Counted from the first letter of the stretch, positions 1 through 8,903 are shown. The stretch is 64,000 nt of DNA from Vibrio sp. J1-1 (GCF_021728395.1 NZ_JAKKCM010000012.1:1-64000); one strand, 5' to 3'. Notes: generated by a model from the sequence alone, not told the origin. Numbers and translations are program-made.

Positions 1-114
1 AGTCAAAAAAGAAATCTAAGGAGAAAACCAAGTAGAAGCCAACGTGAAATTTTAGTCTAAAATAGACTTACTTAAGTGGATCACTTTTCAATGCAAATGG
101 TGGATCAGATTTAA

Positions 115-324
115 GTGCAAATTAACAATCTGGAGTTATTTCGAAGTATCAATAAGCTCGATGAATTTTTGAAACAATTAGAGCAGCTTGATAGGCTCAA
201 GAATAGAGATGTCAGCGCATCAATACGAGAGCATTTAACCTTCATTGAGAAGAATACACTGGCTATAACGCAAGAGCACTTGATCAAGAATCAGTGTTCT
301 TTAGTAATCGAAAAGTTTAGCTGA
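115..324 (+). CDS. small hypothetical protein (69 aa)
   Basis: A short ORF opening with GTG, with a weak GGTGGAT about 10 bases upstream as the only possible ribosome-binding site. The product is rich in Leu, Lys, Glu and Gln and looks helical, possibly a short coiled coil. No signal peptide, membrane segment or known motif is visible. It lies upstream of the HD-domain gene on the same strand, in AT-rich accessory DNA. I do not recognise it, and it may not be a real gene. Confidence 0.3.
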   Translation: MQINNLELFRSINKLDEFLKQLEQLDRLKNRDVSASIREHLTFIEKNTLAITQEHLIKNQCSLVIEKFS

Positions 325-518
325 CGTATTTTCGATTACGGATTTAATTAGTCTCACAACTTTTGTGTTAGATATTTTTGCTCAATATGAGAAAACAATG
401 ATTATGATTGCTGTTTTTTTCATCAGATTGAGCAATGTAAAGGGAGTGGCTATTGAATTCTCACATATGCACCCCAATGATATGTTTCGTGTTGCAATGT
501 TTGATAAATAGGTGTGCT

Positions 519-2057
519 ATGCGTTTTGAACAAAACCTTACAGGTAAAATACTTGACCCCATACATGGAATTATTCGGCTTACAGAAATCGAGTTAGCGT
601 TTATTGATCATCCTTTGTTTCAACGGCTTAGGAACATAAAACAAAACACATTTCTATATAAAGTGTTTCCATCTGCGATGCATAGTCGCTTTGAACATTC
701 ACTAGGTGTAATGCATCTGTCGTATGAGATTCTTACCAACATGGGGGTGAATGCACACCGCTATGAAAAGAAGTATAAAGACGACCTCATATATACTGGC
801 CTAACTGAACTACCTGTTCATGTTATTCAAGAATTACGACTAGCAGCGTTGTTGCACGACATCGGTCATGGCCCAATGTCTCACCAGTTTGATTCATTTA
901 TGTTTTCCAAAGAAGACTTTCAGGAGTTTTTTGGACAGGACTATCCTGAGATATCGGCTCTCATCAAAGATGGAGACAACGTAGAGCATGAGCATATTTC
1001 ACTCTTATTTATCAAAGTTATTTTCGATAGTTTGAAAGATGAATATAAGAAATTAGTCAACATCGATAATGTGCTTGCCATCATTGAGAAAGATTTCACG
1101 AGTGACAAGGTTTGTTTGGATATAGATACCGAAACTGAAACCTTGAGTATACTACCTCTTTTAACTTCAATAATTTCTTCGTGTCCCATTGACGCAGATA
1201 GAATGGACTACCTTCTCAGGGATAGCTATTTTTCGGGTGTGAAATGTGGAATCTATGACCATAACAGACTCTTCATGTCTATGGTTCCTGTCCAATGTGA
1301 TGGGGCTATTCACCTAGCTTATAAAGAAAGTGGTTTGGACTCTATTGTTGAATTTATCAACGCTAGAGCGAATTTATTTGGCCAAGTCTACTACCACAAG
1401 ACCAATCGCTCTTTTTCTTCCATGTTGAGCAAAGTGTGTAGCTTAGCAAAGCAAGCTAACGCTGATGTTGATTTGTTTGAGTTTACTTTACCTTCAGATG
1501 CCGAAAAAAAATCTTATTTAGAGCAGATTCAAGATTTCTATGAAAACAATTCGGATGACCATTTCTTAAACGAACAGCTAGCTGTCGCGATTGAAGGGAA
1601 CGATGCTGCCGAGGAAGTAAATAATGACATAGTCCATCGTAAGCCATGGGACAAAGTCTACGAATCAAAATTATATCCCGATAACCTAAATATCACAGAT
1701 GCTATCAATAAGGATACAGTCAAGCAGTTAACGTTAACAATCGATGAAATGATTACAAGCCAAGATATTGATGGTTCAAAATTCACCATAGATGTTATGA
1801 CCGACAATGCTTTCAAAGATATCTCGAAGACGGAGATTAAATTGCTAGAGAAACAGCTTGATGGAAAGTACTCTGTGACAGCGTTTAAGGACTCAAACAA
1901 GAAGTTGTCAAGATATCAGTCAATCAAGTGCTTTATCAGGATTTTTGCGCACCATTCTATATCCGATAGTTTTGGTATGGAATTAGTGAACCGAATAGAC
2001 CAATGTAAAGATGGTTTTTTGCGTGAACATAAACTAATCGAATCAAAGCGCGACTAA
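519..2057 (+). CDS. HD-domain phosphohydrolase, SAMHD1/dGTPase-like
   Basis: Likely a metal-dependent (deoxy)nucleotide phosphohydrolase. Numbered from the ATG at 519, the HD set is complete: HSRFEHSLG (H55, H60), LLHDIGHGPMSH (H113, D114) and a distal DADRMDYLLRD (D225/D227). The N-terminus GKILDPIHGIIRLTEIE resembles the start of SAMHD1-type proteins, so I prefer 519 (AGGTG just upstream) over an in-frame TTG at 453 that has a stronger AAGGGAG. At 512 aa it has an additional C-terminal half without obvious motifs. The gene ends only a few bases from the broken end of a tnsB remnant on the other strand, so it sits at a recombination junction. In this family dNTP hydrolysis is known; some members act against phage by depleting dNTPs. 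A defence role here is inferred from context only. Confidence 0.8.
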   Translation: MRFEQNLTGKILDPIHGIIRLTEIELAFIDHPLFQRLRNIKQNTFLYKVFPSAMHSRFEHSLGVMHLSYEILTNMGVNAHRYEKKYKDDLIYTGLTELPVHVIQELRLAALLHDIGHGPMSHQFDSFMFSKEDFQEFFGQDYPEISALIKDGDNVEHEHISLLFIKVIFDSLKDEYKKLVNIDNVLAIIEKDFTSDKVCLDIDTETETLSILPLLTSIISSCPIDADRMDYLLRDSYFSGVKCGIYDHNRLFMSMVPVQCDGAIHLAYKESGLDSIVEFINARANLFGQVYYHKTNRSFSSMLSKVCSLAKQANADVDLFEFTLPSDAEKKSYLEQIQDFYENNSDDHFLNEQLAVAIEGNDAAEEVNNDIVHRKPWDKVYESKLYPDNLNITDAINKDTVKQLTLTIDEMITSQDIDGSKFTIDVMTDNAFKDISKTEIKLLEKQLDGKYSVTAFKDSNKKLSRYQSIKCFIRIFAHHSISDSFGMELVNRIDQCKDGFLREHKLIESKRD

Positions 2058-3181
2058 TCTATACTTTTTGCAAAAATCGACTTTATTAGTAAAGGCATTG
2101 AATAGGGCTTGTGATGCGCCAGTCCAATCTGGGCCGTGAAATGCAGCGTGGGTTCCAACAATCATTCCACTCCACGTATCTATCACTAAATAAATGACAG
2201 GACGACCTGTAGCTAGTTGCAGCGTATTGTCGTAAGGGTAACGAATATACTGATCAACAATCGTTGCATCAATTTCGTACCGACTGGTTGGCCCACGTAG
2301 CCCTTGTCGAGCCAAACCAGGTTTGCCTTTTTTGTCTTTTTGATAGCTGATATCACCAACAGCTCGTCGAATGAATTCAAGTGGGCAGACGACTTTCTTT
2401 AAATGATATTTAAAGGATTCGGGTGAGATAAGGTGCTTCTTAGGCAACCGAATGACCAAAGCTTCGGCATCATCAATAGTGGGTTTGACGGTTGGATATA
2501 AGTATTCTCGACAAAACTCTTCATACAAATAACTGAGTCGAACTTTGCCGCCCTTGGGAATTTTTTTAGCAAATTTGTCGATGTTTTTAATGTCTTCTTG
2601 TGTCGCTCCCCGATATTCACTGCCATAGCGAGTCTTAGGGCCAGACTTGTTTACTGAACATTGGCCTTCATCATCAAAAACAGGTTTTTCAGGAAGTGTA
2701 GAGTTGCTTCCGCAGTTACGCCATAACGGCAGCAGGGCGTTTTTGTGTGAACCGAAGTACCAGTATCGATTAAGTGTTTGACTGACGTACTTTCGACTAC
2801 GCCCAGATTTCTCAATTAGTTCACGGAGAACGCCAGAAGCATCTTCGAACAAGTAGTCGTACCGCTTTTCATCGTCTTCGACTAATGGTGCAATCACTTT
2901 ATAAGCTTCGTCTCGTCGGTCTAGCCATTTTTGTCGAGAACTATCTTTTTGAGCATCTCCTCGTCGCTCATAAACAGCGTGGAGGTAAACTTGCTGTCTG
3001 TAAGTTCCCAGAGATTATTCTGAATGTTTTTCAGCACTTCCTGCATATTGAGAAGAGTTGGACGCAATGGGGGCTTATCATTGATTTGAGTAACAGCGAT
3101 GAGTTCGCGCCCGTCACAAAGGTCTACAATCAGATATTCGATGCCATCTGCTTTTGATATGAGTTTCTGATTAATCAGCAT
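2043..3181 (-). pseudogene. tnsB: Tn7-like transposase TnsB, frameshifted and 3'-truncated
   Basis: The start (3181) overlaps the tnsA stop by 11 bases, as in Tn7-like operons. The first 86 codons end at a stop at 2921. The TnsB reading then continues in the -1 frame (the join would be near the A5 run at 2946-2950), giving ...WLDRRDEAYKVIAPLVE. That segment contains the start of a DDE integrase core: EIDATIVDQYI holds the first Asp and VIDTWSGMIVG the second. The reading ends at 2043 soon after the second Asp, so the catalytic Glu and the C-terminal domain are missing. About 380 codons remain where the family usually has 600 or more. The lost 3' part and any tnsC abut the HD-domain gene, so the transposase is very probably dead. 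Confidence 0.85.
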
Positions 3182-4073
3182 AGCTACCCACTATTAGGTT
3201 TAATGGGCGATAAAGCTCAATCTTTACATTTAAGTCAATAGGTAATGCATTTGTATAGCAAGCCTTCTGGAACAAATACATCACTTGCACCAATTCCATG
3301 TTGAGCGTGGTTGCAACAAACTGGAGCTGAGATTTTAATGTCTCGGTAGGCATGCTGCGTACATTCTCATTTAGGGTTAGCAGCAGAGACGTATAGAGAT
3401 CTTCTGGCACATCCAAAGATGATAAATGTTGATAGCACTCTCTGAGCCATTTCAGGTTGTAAGTTTTATTTGAGTTGAAGGTGTTTTCATCACACTGAAT
3501 TAATGAGTATCCGTTATTTTCCCAATATGCCTGTTCGATTTGAAATTTACTCATTGTGCGGATGACTTTCTGAGCGGAGGTATTCTTCCTACAAAATTCA
3601 GATGAAGGCTTGTAGTACATGGGCTGTAAGACGTTTTGGCCTGATCTGATATCACGTTTCAATAGTACAAAGTCAGTTGTCATTGTTACCGCAGGAATCA
3701 GCTTCGTTTCGTGATCACGCTCTTTGTATTTTGCTGGATGGTATTTGTTGATTAAGGCTGCACACTCAATGGTTTCATTAAGTGGTAACGGGTATTGCTC
3801 GTAGATGTCCAACACAGATTGGTCATGCTCAAAATTGATGAATGCATCCAGCTCTCCGTTGCTCAACAGATGGTGACTCCGCCCTGTTTTGTGGCTAAAA
3901 ATGATATGTGATAGTCCGACGCTGTTCGAATTTCGTACTGTGATGAAAGGTCGATAACCCTCCTGATGCACGAGTTTTTGGTACTTAATGATTTTATTTA
4001 TTTCTCTCTGAGTTATTACAGGCTGTTTTACTATTTTCACCTCGTTCTGTTTTGATGGACTTAATATCTTCAT
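3171..4073 (-). CDS. tnsA: Tn7-like transposon endonuclease TnsA
   Basis: TnsA makes the 5'-strand cuts at transposon ends and works with TnsB. The 300-aa product has the expected nuclease fold landmarks: GELDAFINFEHDQSVLDI with E74, VTMTTDFVLL with D134 and MYYKPS with K155. These match the E-D-K arrangement of Tn7 TnsA. A C-terminal helical region (about 180-300) corresponds to the TnsA C-terminal domain. The length fits the family, and the gene looks intact and overlaps tnsB. With TnsB broken and no TnsC beside it, it is unlikely to move anything by itself, but it could still be expressed. The assignment rests on motif pattern and on its partner. Confidence 0.82.
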   Translation of the reverse strand: MKILSPSKQNEVKIVKQPVITQREINKIIKYQKLVHQEGYRPFITVRNSNSVGLSHIIFSHKTGRSHHLLSNGELDAFINFEHDQSVLDIYEQYPLPLNETIECAALINKYHPAKYKERDHETKLIPAVTMTTDFVLLKRDIRSGQNVLQPMYYKPSSEFCRKNTSAQKVIRTMSKFQIEQAYWENNGYSLIQCDENTFNSNKTYNLKWLRECYQHLSSLDVPEDLYTSLLLTLNENVRSMPTETLKSQLQFVATTLNMELVQVMYLFQKACYTNALPIDLNVKIELYRPLNLIVGSYAD

Positions 4074-5272
4074 GGTGGCTATCTCATAATCAATCTAATA
4101 TATTGATAGCAGGTGTTGAAAATCTTGTCTAGTGTGATTTGTGTGTTAGTTGTTGATTTTAAATGAGATATTTTAACTTAAATTAATCGGTAGAATTGTT
4201 TCGGGGTGAGGGCTCATTCTAAGGTTTCAAGTTAATATCAAATATTTATATCATCGAATTATTATTGATAATAAATAAATTGAATTTCTTTATTATTATA
4301 ATTCTAATTAATGACTATTTTGTATTTTACAAATAAAACAATAAGTTATGATTTAATTGGTTGTATTGTGAGCAAACAAACAAAAACAGTGAAAAAAGTT
4401 ACTTTTTATTTAGTAATGAACTGTATGTATATGCGTGCGGGTGATTATTTTGGTGGCCTTGTTAGGAGTGTTGATTGTTATCGATATAAGGCTGGTGGCG
4501 TGCGCTTTGCTGGTTTTTCATTATTACAATGATTAGAGAACTATACTTTTATGTTAATAGAGGTCGAATATCGTTCATTTCCGAGAGCTGTACTCGGATA
4601 ATATTTTTTAATGGTTACTTTTCTTGTTTGTTCTCATTACCACACTTTTTCCCGTGAATAAGTGTAGTACCTCAACACTTATTCCCACGAATAAGTGTTG
4701 AATATCCACACATTTTGCCACGAATTTATGTACCAATGAAATGGGTTATGATTCTATTTGTCTGATTTTCAATGAAAATTTAATACTACTTGTAATTTGA
4801 ATTCGTGAGGAAGTTAAAAAGGTTACCAAGCATTAAATAAAGTAATCTTAAATATTATGAATAGCCCATATCGAGGGGTGTTTGAATTATTTGAAAGTCG
4901 CTTGCATTCGATTGCTTGAAGTGAAATGCAGAGGGGGAGATGATTTTGCGCTCCGAAGTCGTAGTTCCACCAGACTGCTACCACTGAATGAGAACATTGA
5001 GAATTCTTAGCTAACTTTCAATAGTAAAGAGCCACTACTCTCGCCACTTGTCAGTTCGAACTTAATAAAACAGTGGAAGTGGTTAGTAGAGACTAAATGT
5101 CACTGCATGTCTTTCGTGGAATCATTCAGTCATGTAGTCAGCGATAAATTATGAGATAAACTACACTGCACCTAGTGTTAATGCTACTAGTTTGTATTGT
5201 ATCTGATACTATATACATCAATTATTTACCCTTGTTCTAAAGAGTTATTAAAGTTGCTTGGTATCTTCATTT
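4074..5272. other. AT-rich intergenic region between the tnsA remnant and the ABC-3C operon
   Basis: About 1.2 kb without a convincing gene. It should include the tnsA promoter and perhaps one transposon end, but I could not identify Tn7-type terminal TGT/ACA ends with certainty. The middle carries a striking array of three 28-bp palindromes. Near the right side lies GTATCTGATAC (5199-5209), a small inverted repeat just upstream of the ABC-3C operon that could belong to its promoter. A 73-aa ORF at 4311-4532 looks spurious. Confidence 0.5.
4640..4733. repeat. three tandem 28-bp palindromes at 33-bp period
   Basis: Copies lie at 4640-4667, 4673-4700 and 4706-4733, so the start-to-start distance is exactly 33 bases, about three helical turns. 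The middle copy is a perfect inverted repeat: CAACACTTATTC, a 4-base centre CCAC, then GAATAAGTGTTG. The outer copies are diverged versions (CCACACTTTTTC...GAATAAGTGTAG and CCACACATTTTG...GAATTTATGTAC). The geometry suggests an operator or protein-binding array read from one helix face. It could also be a transposon-end binding array or a set of hairpins. Confidence 0.85.
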
Positions 5273-6349
5273 ATGTCGAATGTTAACTTAGTTCAAGTAT
5301 TGACTGGGGCATCAGTGCTTCCGATCCATCGGATCAAATTGTTTTCACCTGAAGAGTGGGAAGAGTTTGTAGAAGAGTGGTTGACCTTTAAAGAGCTAGA
5401 TTATATCGAAGTTGAACGGTTAGGTGGGGCTGGAGATAAAGGTCGAGATGTCATCGGTTATGTTACTTGCCCGACGACGAACCCTGACTCGTATGTGTGG
5501 GACAATTTTCAGTGCAAACATTACGATCATGCACTTAGGCCAAGCGACGTTTGGACTGAGTTTGGTAAAGTGTGTTACTACACCTATTTGGGTGACTTTC
5601 CTGTTCCAAGGCATTACTACTTTATTGCTCCCTATGGAGTAGGTACGTCGCTTGCTGACCTGTTGCGTAAACCAGATATACTTCGACAAGAACTCAAAGA
5701 TAACTGGGACAAATACTGCAAGTTTAAGATTACTAAAAAAATGCCTGATGGGATCGAATTAACTGGGGCGTTTTTGGACTATATAGACCAGTTCGATTTT
5801 TCTATATTCCTCAAGGTAAAGCCTTTGACTCTAATTGAAGAGCACTCTAATACACGTTATCACATAAGCAGATTTGGGGGAGGGTTACCTGAACGAACTT
5901 ACAGCGATGATATGCCTGAGGAAGTAACAAACCAAGAATTGGTTTATGTGACCAAATTATTTGCAGCGTATAGCGATGCTGATGGTAACTCTTTGACGAC
6001 TCTCGACTGTATAGCATCTAAGAAAAAGTATCTGAACCACTTTAAAAGAGCTAGGAAATGCTTTTATAAAACTGAGCAACTAAAGCACTTCTCCAGAGAT
6101 AAGCTTCCAGCAGGTGTATATGAATCATACCAAAGCGAGATAGCTTCGGGAGTAATCAATGTGGTTGAAGATGAACATGAGCATGGATTTCAAAAGGTTA
6201 AAGAGGTCGAGCAAGAAGCTCGAAAGTTAGCTATTACTTCAAATCCTCTAACTCTATGCAGTGATGGGGATGATAGAGCGGGAGTTTGTCACCACTTGGC
6301 AAACGATCCTTCCGACGAAAATGAATTTATATGGATTGAGTATGACTAG
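5273..6349 (+). CDS. ABC-3C system effector with restriction-endonuclease-like domain
   Basis: First gene of a three-gene operon. From the ATG at 5273 the product is 358 aa. The N-terminal domain (about 20-150) resembles Mrr-type PD-(D/E)xK nucleases: an acidic helix EEWEEFVEEWL, then GGAGDKGRDVIGY (D59) and FQCKHY (Q80-x-K82). The remainder (about 200-358) shows no catalytic motif and would be the partner-binding C-terminal domain found in ABC-3C effectors. A TTG at 5258 gives five more residues; neither start has a good ribosome-binding site. Its stop overlaps the next gene by 8 bases. Inferred role: DNA cleavage released or triggered by the ATPase module when phage or foreign DNA is sensed. 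Confidence 0.75.
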   Translation: MSNVNLVQVLTGASVLPIHRIKLFSPEEWEEFVEEWLTFKELDYIEVERLGGAGDKGRDVIGYVTCPTTNPDSYVWDNFQCKHYDHALRPSDVWTEFGKVCYYTYLGDFPVPRHYYFIAPYGVGTSLADLLRKPDILRQELKDNWDKYCKFKITKKMPDGIELTGAFLDYIDQFDFSIFLKVKPLTLIEEHSNTRYHISRFGGGLPERTYSDDMPEEVTNQELVYVTKLFAAYSDADGNSLTTLDCIASKKKYLNHFKRARKCFYKTEQLKHFSRDKLPAGVYESYQSEIASGVINVVEDEHEHGFQKVKEVEQEARKLAITSNPLTLCSDGDDRAGVCHHLANDPSDENEFIWIEYD

Positions 6350-6833
6350 TGAAATGACTTTTTCTTTAGCCTACAACAATCAACTAGAGTTTGGGCTGCG
6401 TGCATTGGTTATTTTGAGCCATGTATACCCACACGAATGCGACTTGGAAAAGTTGTCTTACCTAGATTACATCATAGTTCACTCTGGGGACTTCAATGAA
6501 TATCTAAAAAGTATACACGCCCCCATACCTTACAGAACCACAGAAGTTTTGGTACGACGAGAACAAATGAAAAGAGGTATTAACCTTCTTTGTAACTACG
6601 GATTGGCAATACCAGTGTTTCTAGAGAAAGGCTTTTACTACCGAATTTCTGAAGAAGGAGTTCCATTTCTTGATTCCTTAGCGGAGTCTTATGTGAAGTA
6701 TGTGGATGAAAGGGCTTCGTGGGCTGTCAGGGAATTCGGAAAGTATAGTAGTTCGGAGTTAAGTAATTTGATTTGTGAAGCGAACATAGATGGCGATGCA
6801 GAGATCGTTTTCCAGGCAGGAGTATTTGTTTAG
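6342..6833 (+). CDS. ABC-3C system middle component
   Basis: A 163-aa protein that starts inside the end of the effector gene (ATG at 6342, stop of the effector at 6347-6349), which implies translational coupling; GGATTGAG lies just upstream. Its sequence pattern, with FSLAYNNQLEFGLRALVIL, LDYIIVHSGD, PYRTTEVLVRREQ and a hydrophobic helix near GINLLCNYGLAI, matches my memory of the middle-component-2 family of ABC-three-component systems. It may bridge effector and ATPase, possibly through a winged-helix-like fold. No catalytic residues are expected. The stop is 2 bases before the ATPase start. Function is known only as a system component. Confidence 0.72.
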   Translation: MTSEMTFSLAYNNQLEFGLRALVILSHVYPHECDLEKLSYLDYIIVHSGDFNEYLKSIHAPIPYRTTEVLVRREQMKRGINLLCNYGLAIPVFLEKGFYYRISEEGVPFLDSLAESYVKYVDERASWAVREFGKYSSSELSNLICEANIDGDAEIVFQAGVFV

Positions 6834-6835
6834 AT

Positions 6836-8656
6836 ATGGCTGGTATTTACATTACTGAACTTAGATTATCTGGGGGTGATAAACCTAACGCGATAGTCAA
6901 CTTCAAAAAGGGCGTCAATATTATTACAGGCCCTTCAAATACGGGTAAGACATTTGTTTTTGAATGCTTGGACTACATGTTAGGTAAGTCAAAGCTGGAG
7001 AGAAAAATATCTGAATCTAACGGTTATGAGCATGTATTCCTTGAACTGGAAGATTACGTAGGTAACGTTTATACCCTGAAATCCGACCTTCACGGTGGTG
7101 ATTTTTTGTTAGGTGAGTGCTCGGTTGATGACTGGGAAACGACTACTAAAGAACATGTCAAACTCAAAAGGAAGCATACGGCAAATAAAACAAACACTCT
7201 TTCACACTTTATTTTGTCTAAATGCGGATTAGAAAACAAATGGATTCGAGTAAATCAAAAAGCAAAAAAGTCGGAGTTAAGTCTTTCATCGATGAGACCG
7301 CTTTCTTTGATTGGAGAGCTAAAGATTCCAAAGGTAGAGTCACCATTCCTCTCAGGTCAACATATTGATAAAACGAAAGAAATTAATGTAATTAAATTCT
7401 TGGTTACTGGGGTAGATGATTCAGCTTTACAAGAAACTCCTTCAGACAAAGTGATAGCAAACAAATCTGGCAGGCTAGAGATGCTAGAAGAGCTGATCGC
7501 CAAGCATGAGCTTAGCTCAGATACCGAAAGAACCATTGAAGAGTTAAAAGACCAGCAGACAAAATTAGAGTTAGCTATCGATGAATCAAGAGAAATTGCA
7601 GATAATGTAACCGAGCGAATGTCTCATTATGAAGACCTGAGACACACGGTATTGGAACGAATGGATTCTTTAAGGACTAGCGTAAAAGAGCAAGAGTTCC
7701 TAAGCAAAAATGTGTCGATCATAGAGAAGCAATATATATCTGATTTAAGCAGGCTTGGCTCAACGCTAGAAATGGGAGCGGCATTGATGAGCATAGAACG
7801 CCAAAACTGTCCTGTATGTGAAGCTAGCTTTGTTCCAAAAGAGCCGACGAACAAAGATATTTGTATTAGTGCCCATGCAGAGAAGAAGAAGATAGGTGCT
7901 ATGCTTCATGAAGTTGGTTTAGCTAAAGCACAATTCCAATCTGAGATTGAAGAACATAGTTCTGAGATCCGTGCGCTTCAAATTGAACTTACCAATTTGA
8001 ATGATCTTATTGCACGGCATTTCAATCAGTCGTTTCAAGATCACTTAGAAGAAATTGATGAGTTGCAGGAGAAGCTTCGGGAGATTAATGAAGAATTAGT
8101 ATCACGTTCTTTTGTGAGCTCATTGTGTAAGCAACGCGATGAGCTGCTGGAACTGGTTACTCTTTCAAAAACAGCCAGACAGTTTGAGAAGTTAACTATT
8201 GAGAACCTAGAATCAGTAGCAAAAACAATGGAGCGATTGCTGATTCGCTGGGGGTATTTAGATAACAATTCAGAGCATAGAGTAGTGTTTAGTGAAAATG
8301 AAAACGATTTTGTTATCAACGGGGAAGCAAGGAAGCTGGCGGGTAAAGGTTATCGGTCTATAACTCATGCTTCTTTCACGTTGTCATTGCTTATACAAAA
8401 ATTAGGTTTAGGGTTCTGTGTTATGGATTCGCCACTGGTTACCTATAAAAAGCCAGATGTCCCGATTGGAGAGGGTATATCTAACGACATGGCGACCGAA
8501 TTTTATTCTTCTCTGTTAGAAATTGAAGACGATTGCCAAGTAATAGTTATTGAAAATGAGGACGTACCTTTGGAAGTTAGTCGCAATGTTCATCATTTAC
8601 ATTTCACCAAAAATCCAGAGCATGGAAGATATGGCTTTATACCTATTGAGAATTAG
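6836..8656 (+). CDS. Rad50-like ABC ATPase, DUF3732 type, of an ABC-3C system
   Basis: The 606-aa product has an N-terminal Walker A, TGPSNTGKTFVFE (G32-T39), then a long helical coiled-coil region (about 210-460) interrupted by a zinc-hook-like CPVC (C325, C328), as in Rad50. The C-terminal lobe has AGKGYRSITHASFTLSLL in place of an ABC signature and FCVMDSPLVTYKKP (D531) as Walker B region; this pattern is typical of DUF3732 proteins. AGGAG lies about 13 bases before the start. It closes a tight operon with the nuclease-like and middle-component genes. By family analogy it would sense altered DNA or DNA ends and control the effector; this has to be inferred here. Confidence 0.82.
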   Translation: MAGIYITELRLSGGDKPNAIVNFKKGVNIITGPSNTGKTFVFECLDYMLGKSKLERKISESNGYEHVFLELEDYVGNVYTLKSDLHGGDFLLGECSVDDWETTTKEHVKLKRKHTANKTNTLSHFILSKCGLENKWIRVNQKAKKSELSLSSMRPLSLIGELKIPKVESPFLSGQHIDKTKEINVIKFLVTGVDDSALQETPSDKVIANKSGRLEMLEELIAKHELSSDTERTIEELKDQQTKLELAIDESREIADNVTERMSHYEDLRHTVLERMDSLRTSVKEQEFLSKNVSIIEKQYISDLSRLGSTLEMGAALMSIERQNCPVCEASFVPKEPTNKDICISAHAEKKKIGAMLHEVGLAKAQFQSEIEEHSSEIRALQIELTNLNDLIARHFNQSFQDHLEEIDELQEKLREINEELVSRSFVSSLCKQRDELLELVTLSKTARQFEKLTIENLESVAKTMERLLIRWGYLDNNSEHRVVFSENENDFVINGEARKLAGKGYRSITHASFTLSLLIQKLGLGFCVMDSPLVTYKKPDVPIGEGISNDMATEFYSSLLEIEDDCQVIVIENEDVPLEVSRNVHHLHFTKNPEHGRYGFIPIEN

Positions 8657-8678
8657 AGGCTAACTAAAGGTTTAATAT

Positions 8679-8699
8679 CTGATATCTATTAAATATCAG
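8679..8699 (+). terminator. hairpin after the ABC-3C operon
   Basis: CTGATAT, a 7-base loop, then ATATCAG begins 22 bases after the ATPase stop. The stem is AT-rich and no T-run follows, so it would be a weak terminator or a 3'-end stabiliser. Confidence 0.3.
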
Positions 8700-8808
8700 G
8701 CTCTTGCAGAGTGCATCGCCTTTGAATTGCAAATCTGAGCCCTATGATATGAATAGAAGCAACCCTATCTCGCTCCCTTCTCGAATTGATAAATGTTGAA
8801 TGTAATTA

Positions 8809-8836
8809 AAAAGGCGAACCAAACGGTTCGCCTTTT
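8809..8836. terminator. bidirectional intrinsic terminator
   Basis: AAAAGGCGAACC, loop AAAC, GGTTCGCCTTTT forms a perfect 12-bp stem with A/T runs on both sides. It can end gcvP transcription on the minus strand and any read-through from the ABC-3C operon on the plus strand. It marks the border between accessory and core DNA. Confidence 0.9.
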
Positions 8837-8849
8837 GTTATTCAAGTTA

Positions 8850-8886
8850 GTTTCCAACTTAGTTATCGGTTTCCAACTTGGTTATC
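8850..8886. repeat. tandem 18-bp direct repeat just after gcvP
   Basis: GTTTCCAACTTAGTTATC at 8850-8867 and GTTTCCAACTTGGTTATC at 8869-8886 differ at one base and are separated by a single G. They lie between the gcvP stop and its terminator, so they are in the gcvP 3' untranslated RNA. This is a simple tandem duplication; a role as an integration scar is possible but unproven. Confidence 0.8.
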
Positions 8887-8903
8887 TGTGATCAAACACG
8901 AAA

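Noticed and set aside
3-35. Lys-rich open tail at the left edge (...KEKTK stop)
   Set aside because: Only 10 codons visible; another frame is also open, so no gene can be assigned.
4311-4532. 73-aa ORF in the tnsA/ABC-3C gap
   Set aside because: No ribosome-binding site, odd composition and very AT-rich DNA; probably chance.
4640-4733. Palindromic array as a small CRISPR array
   Set aside because: Only about 5 bases lie between the 28-bp units, far too short for spacers, and no cas genes are near.
4640-4733. Array as dif/XerCD sites
   Set aside because: Length 28 fits, but arms do not match the XerC/XerD consensus, and three tandem copies are not expected.
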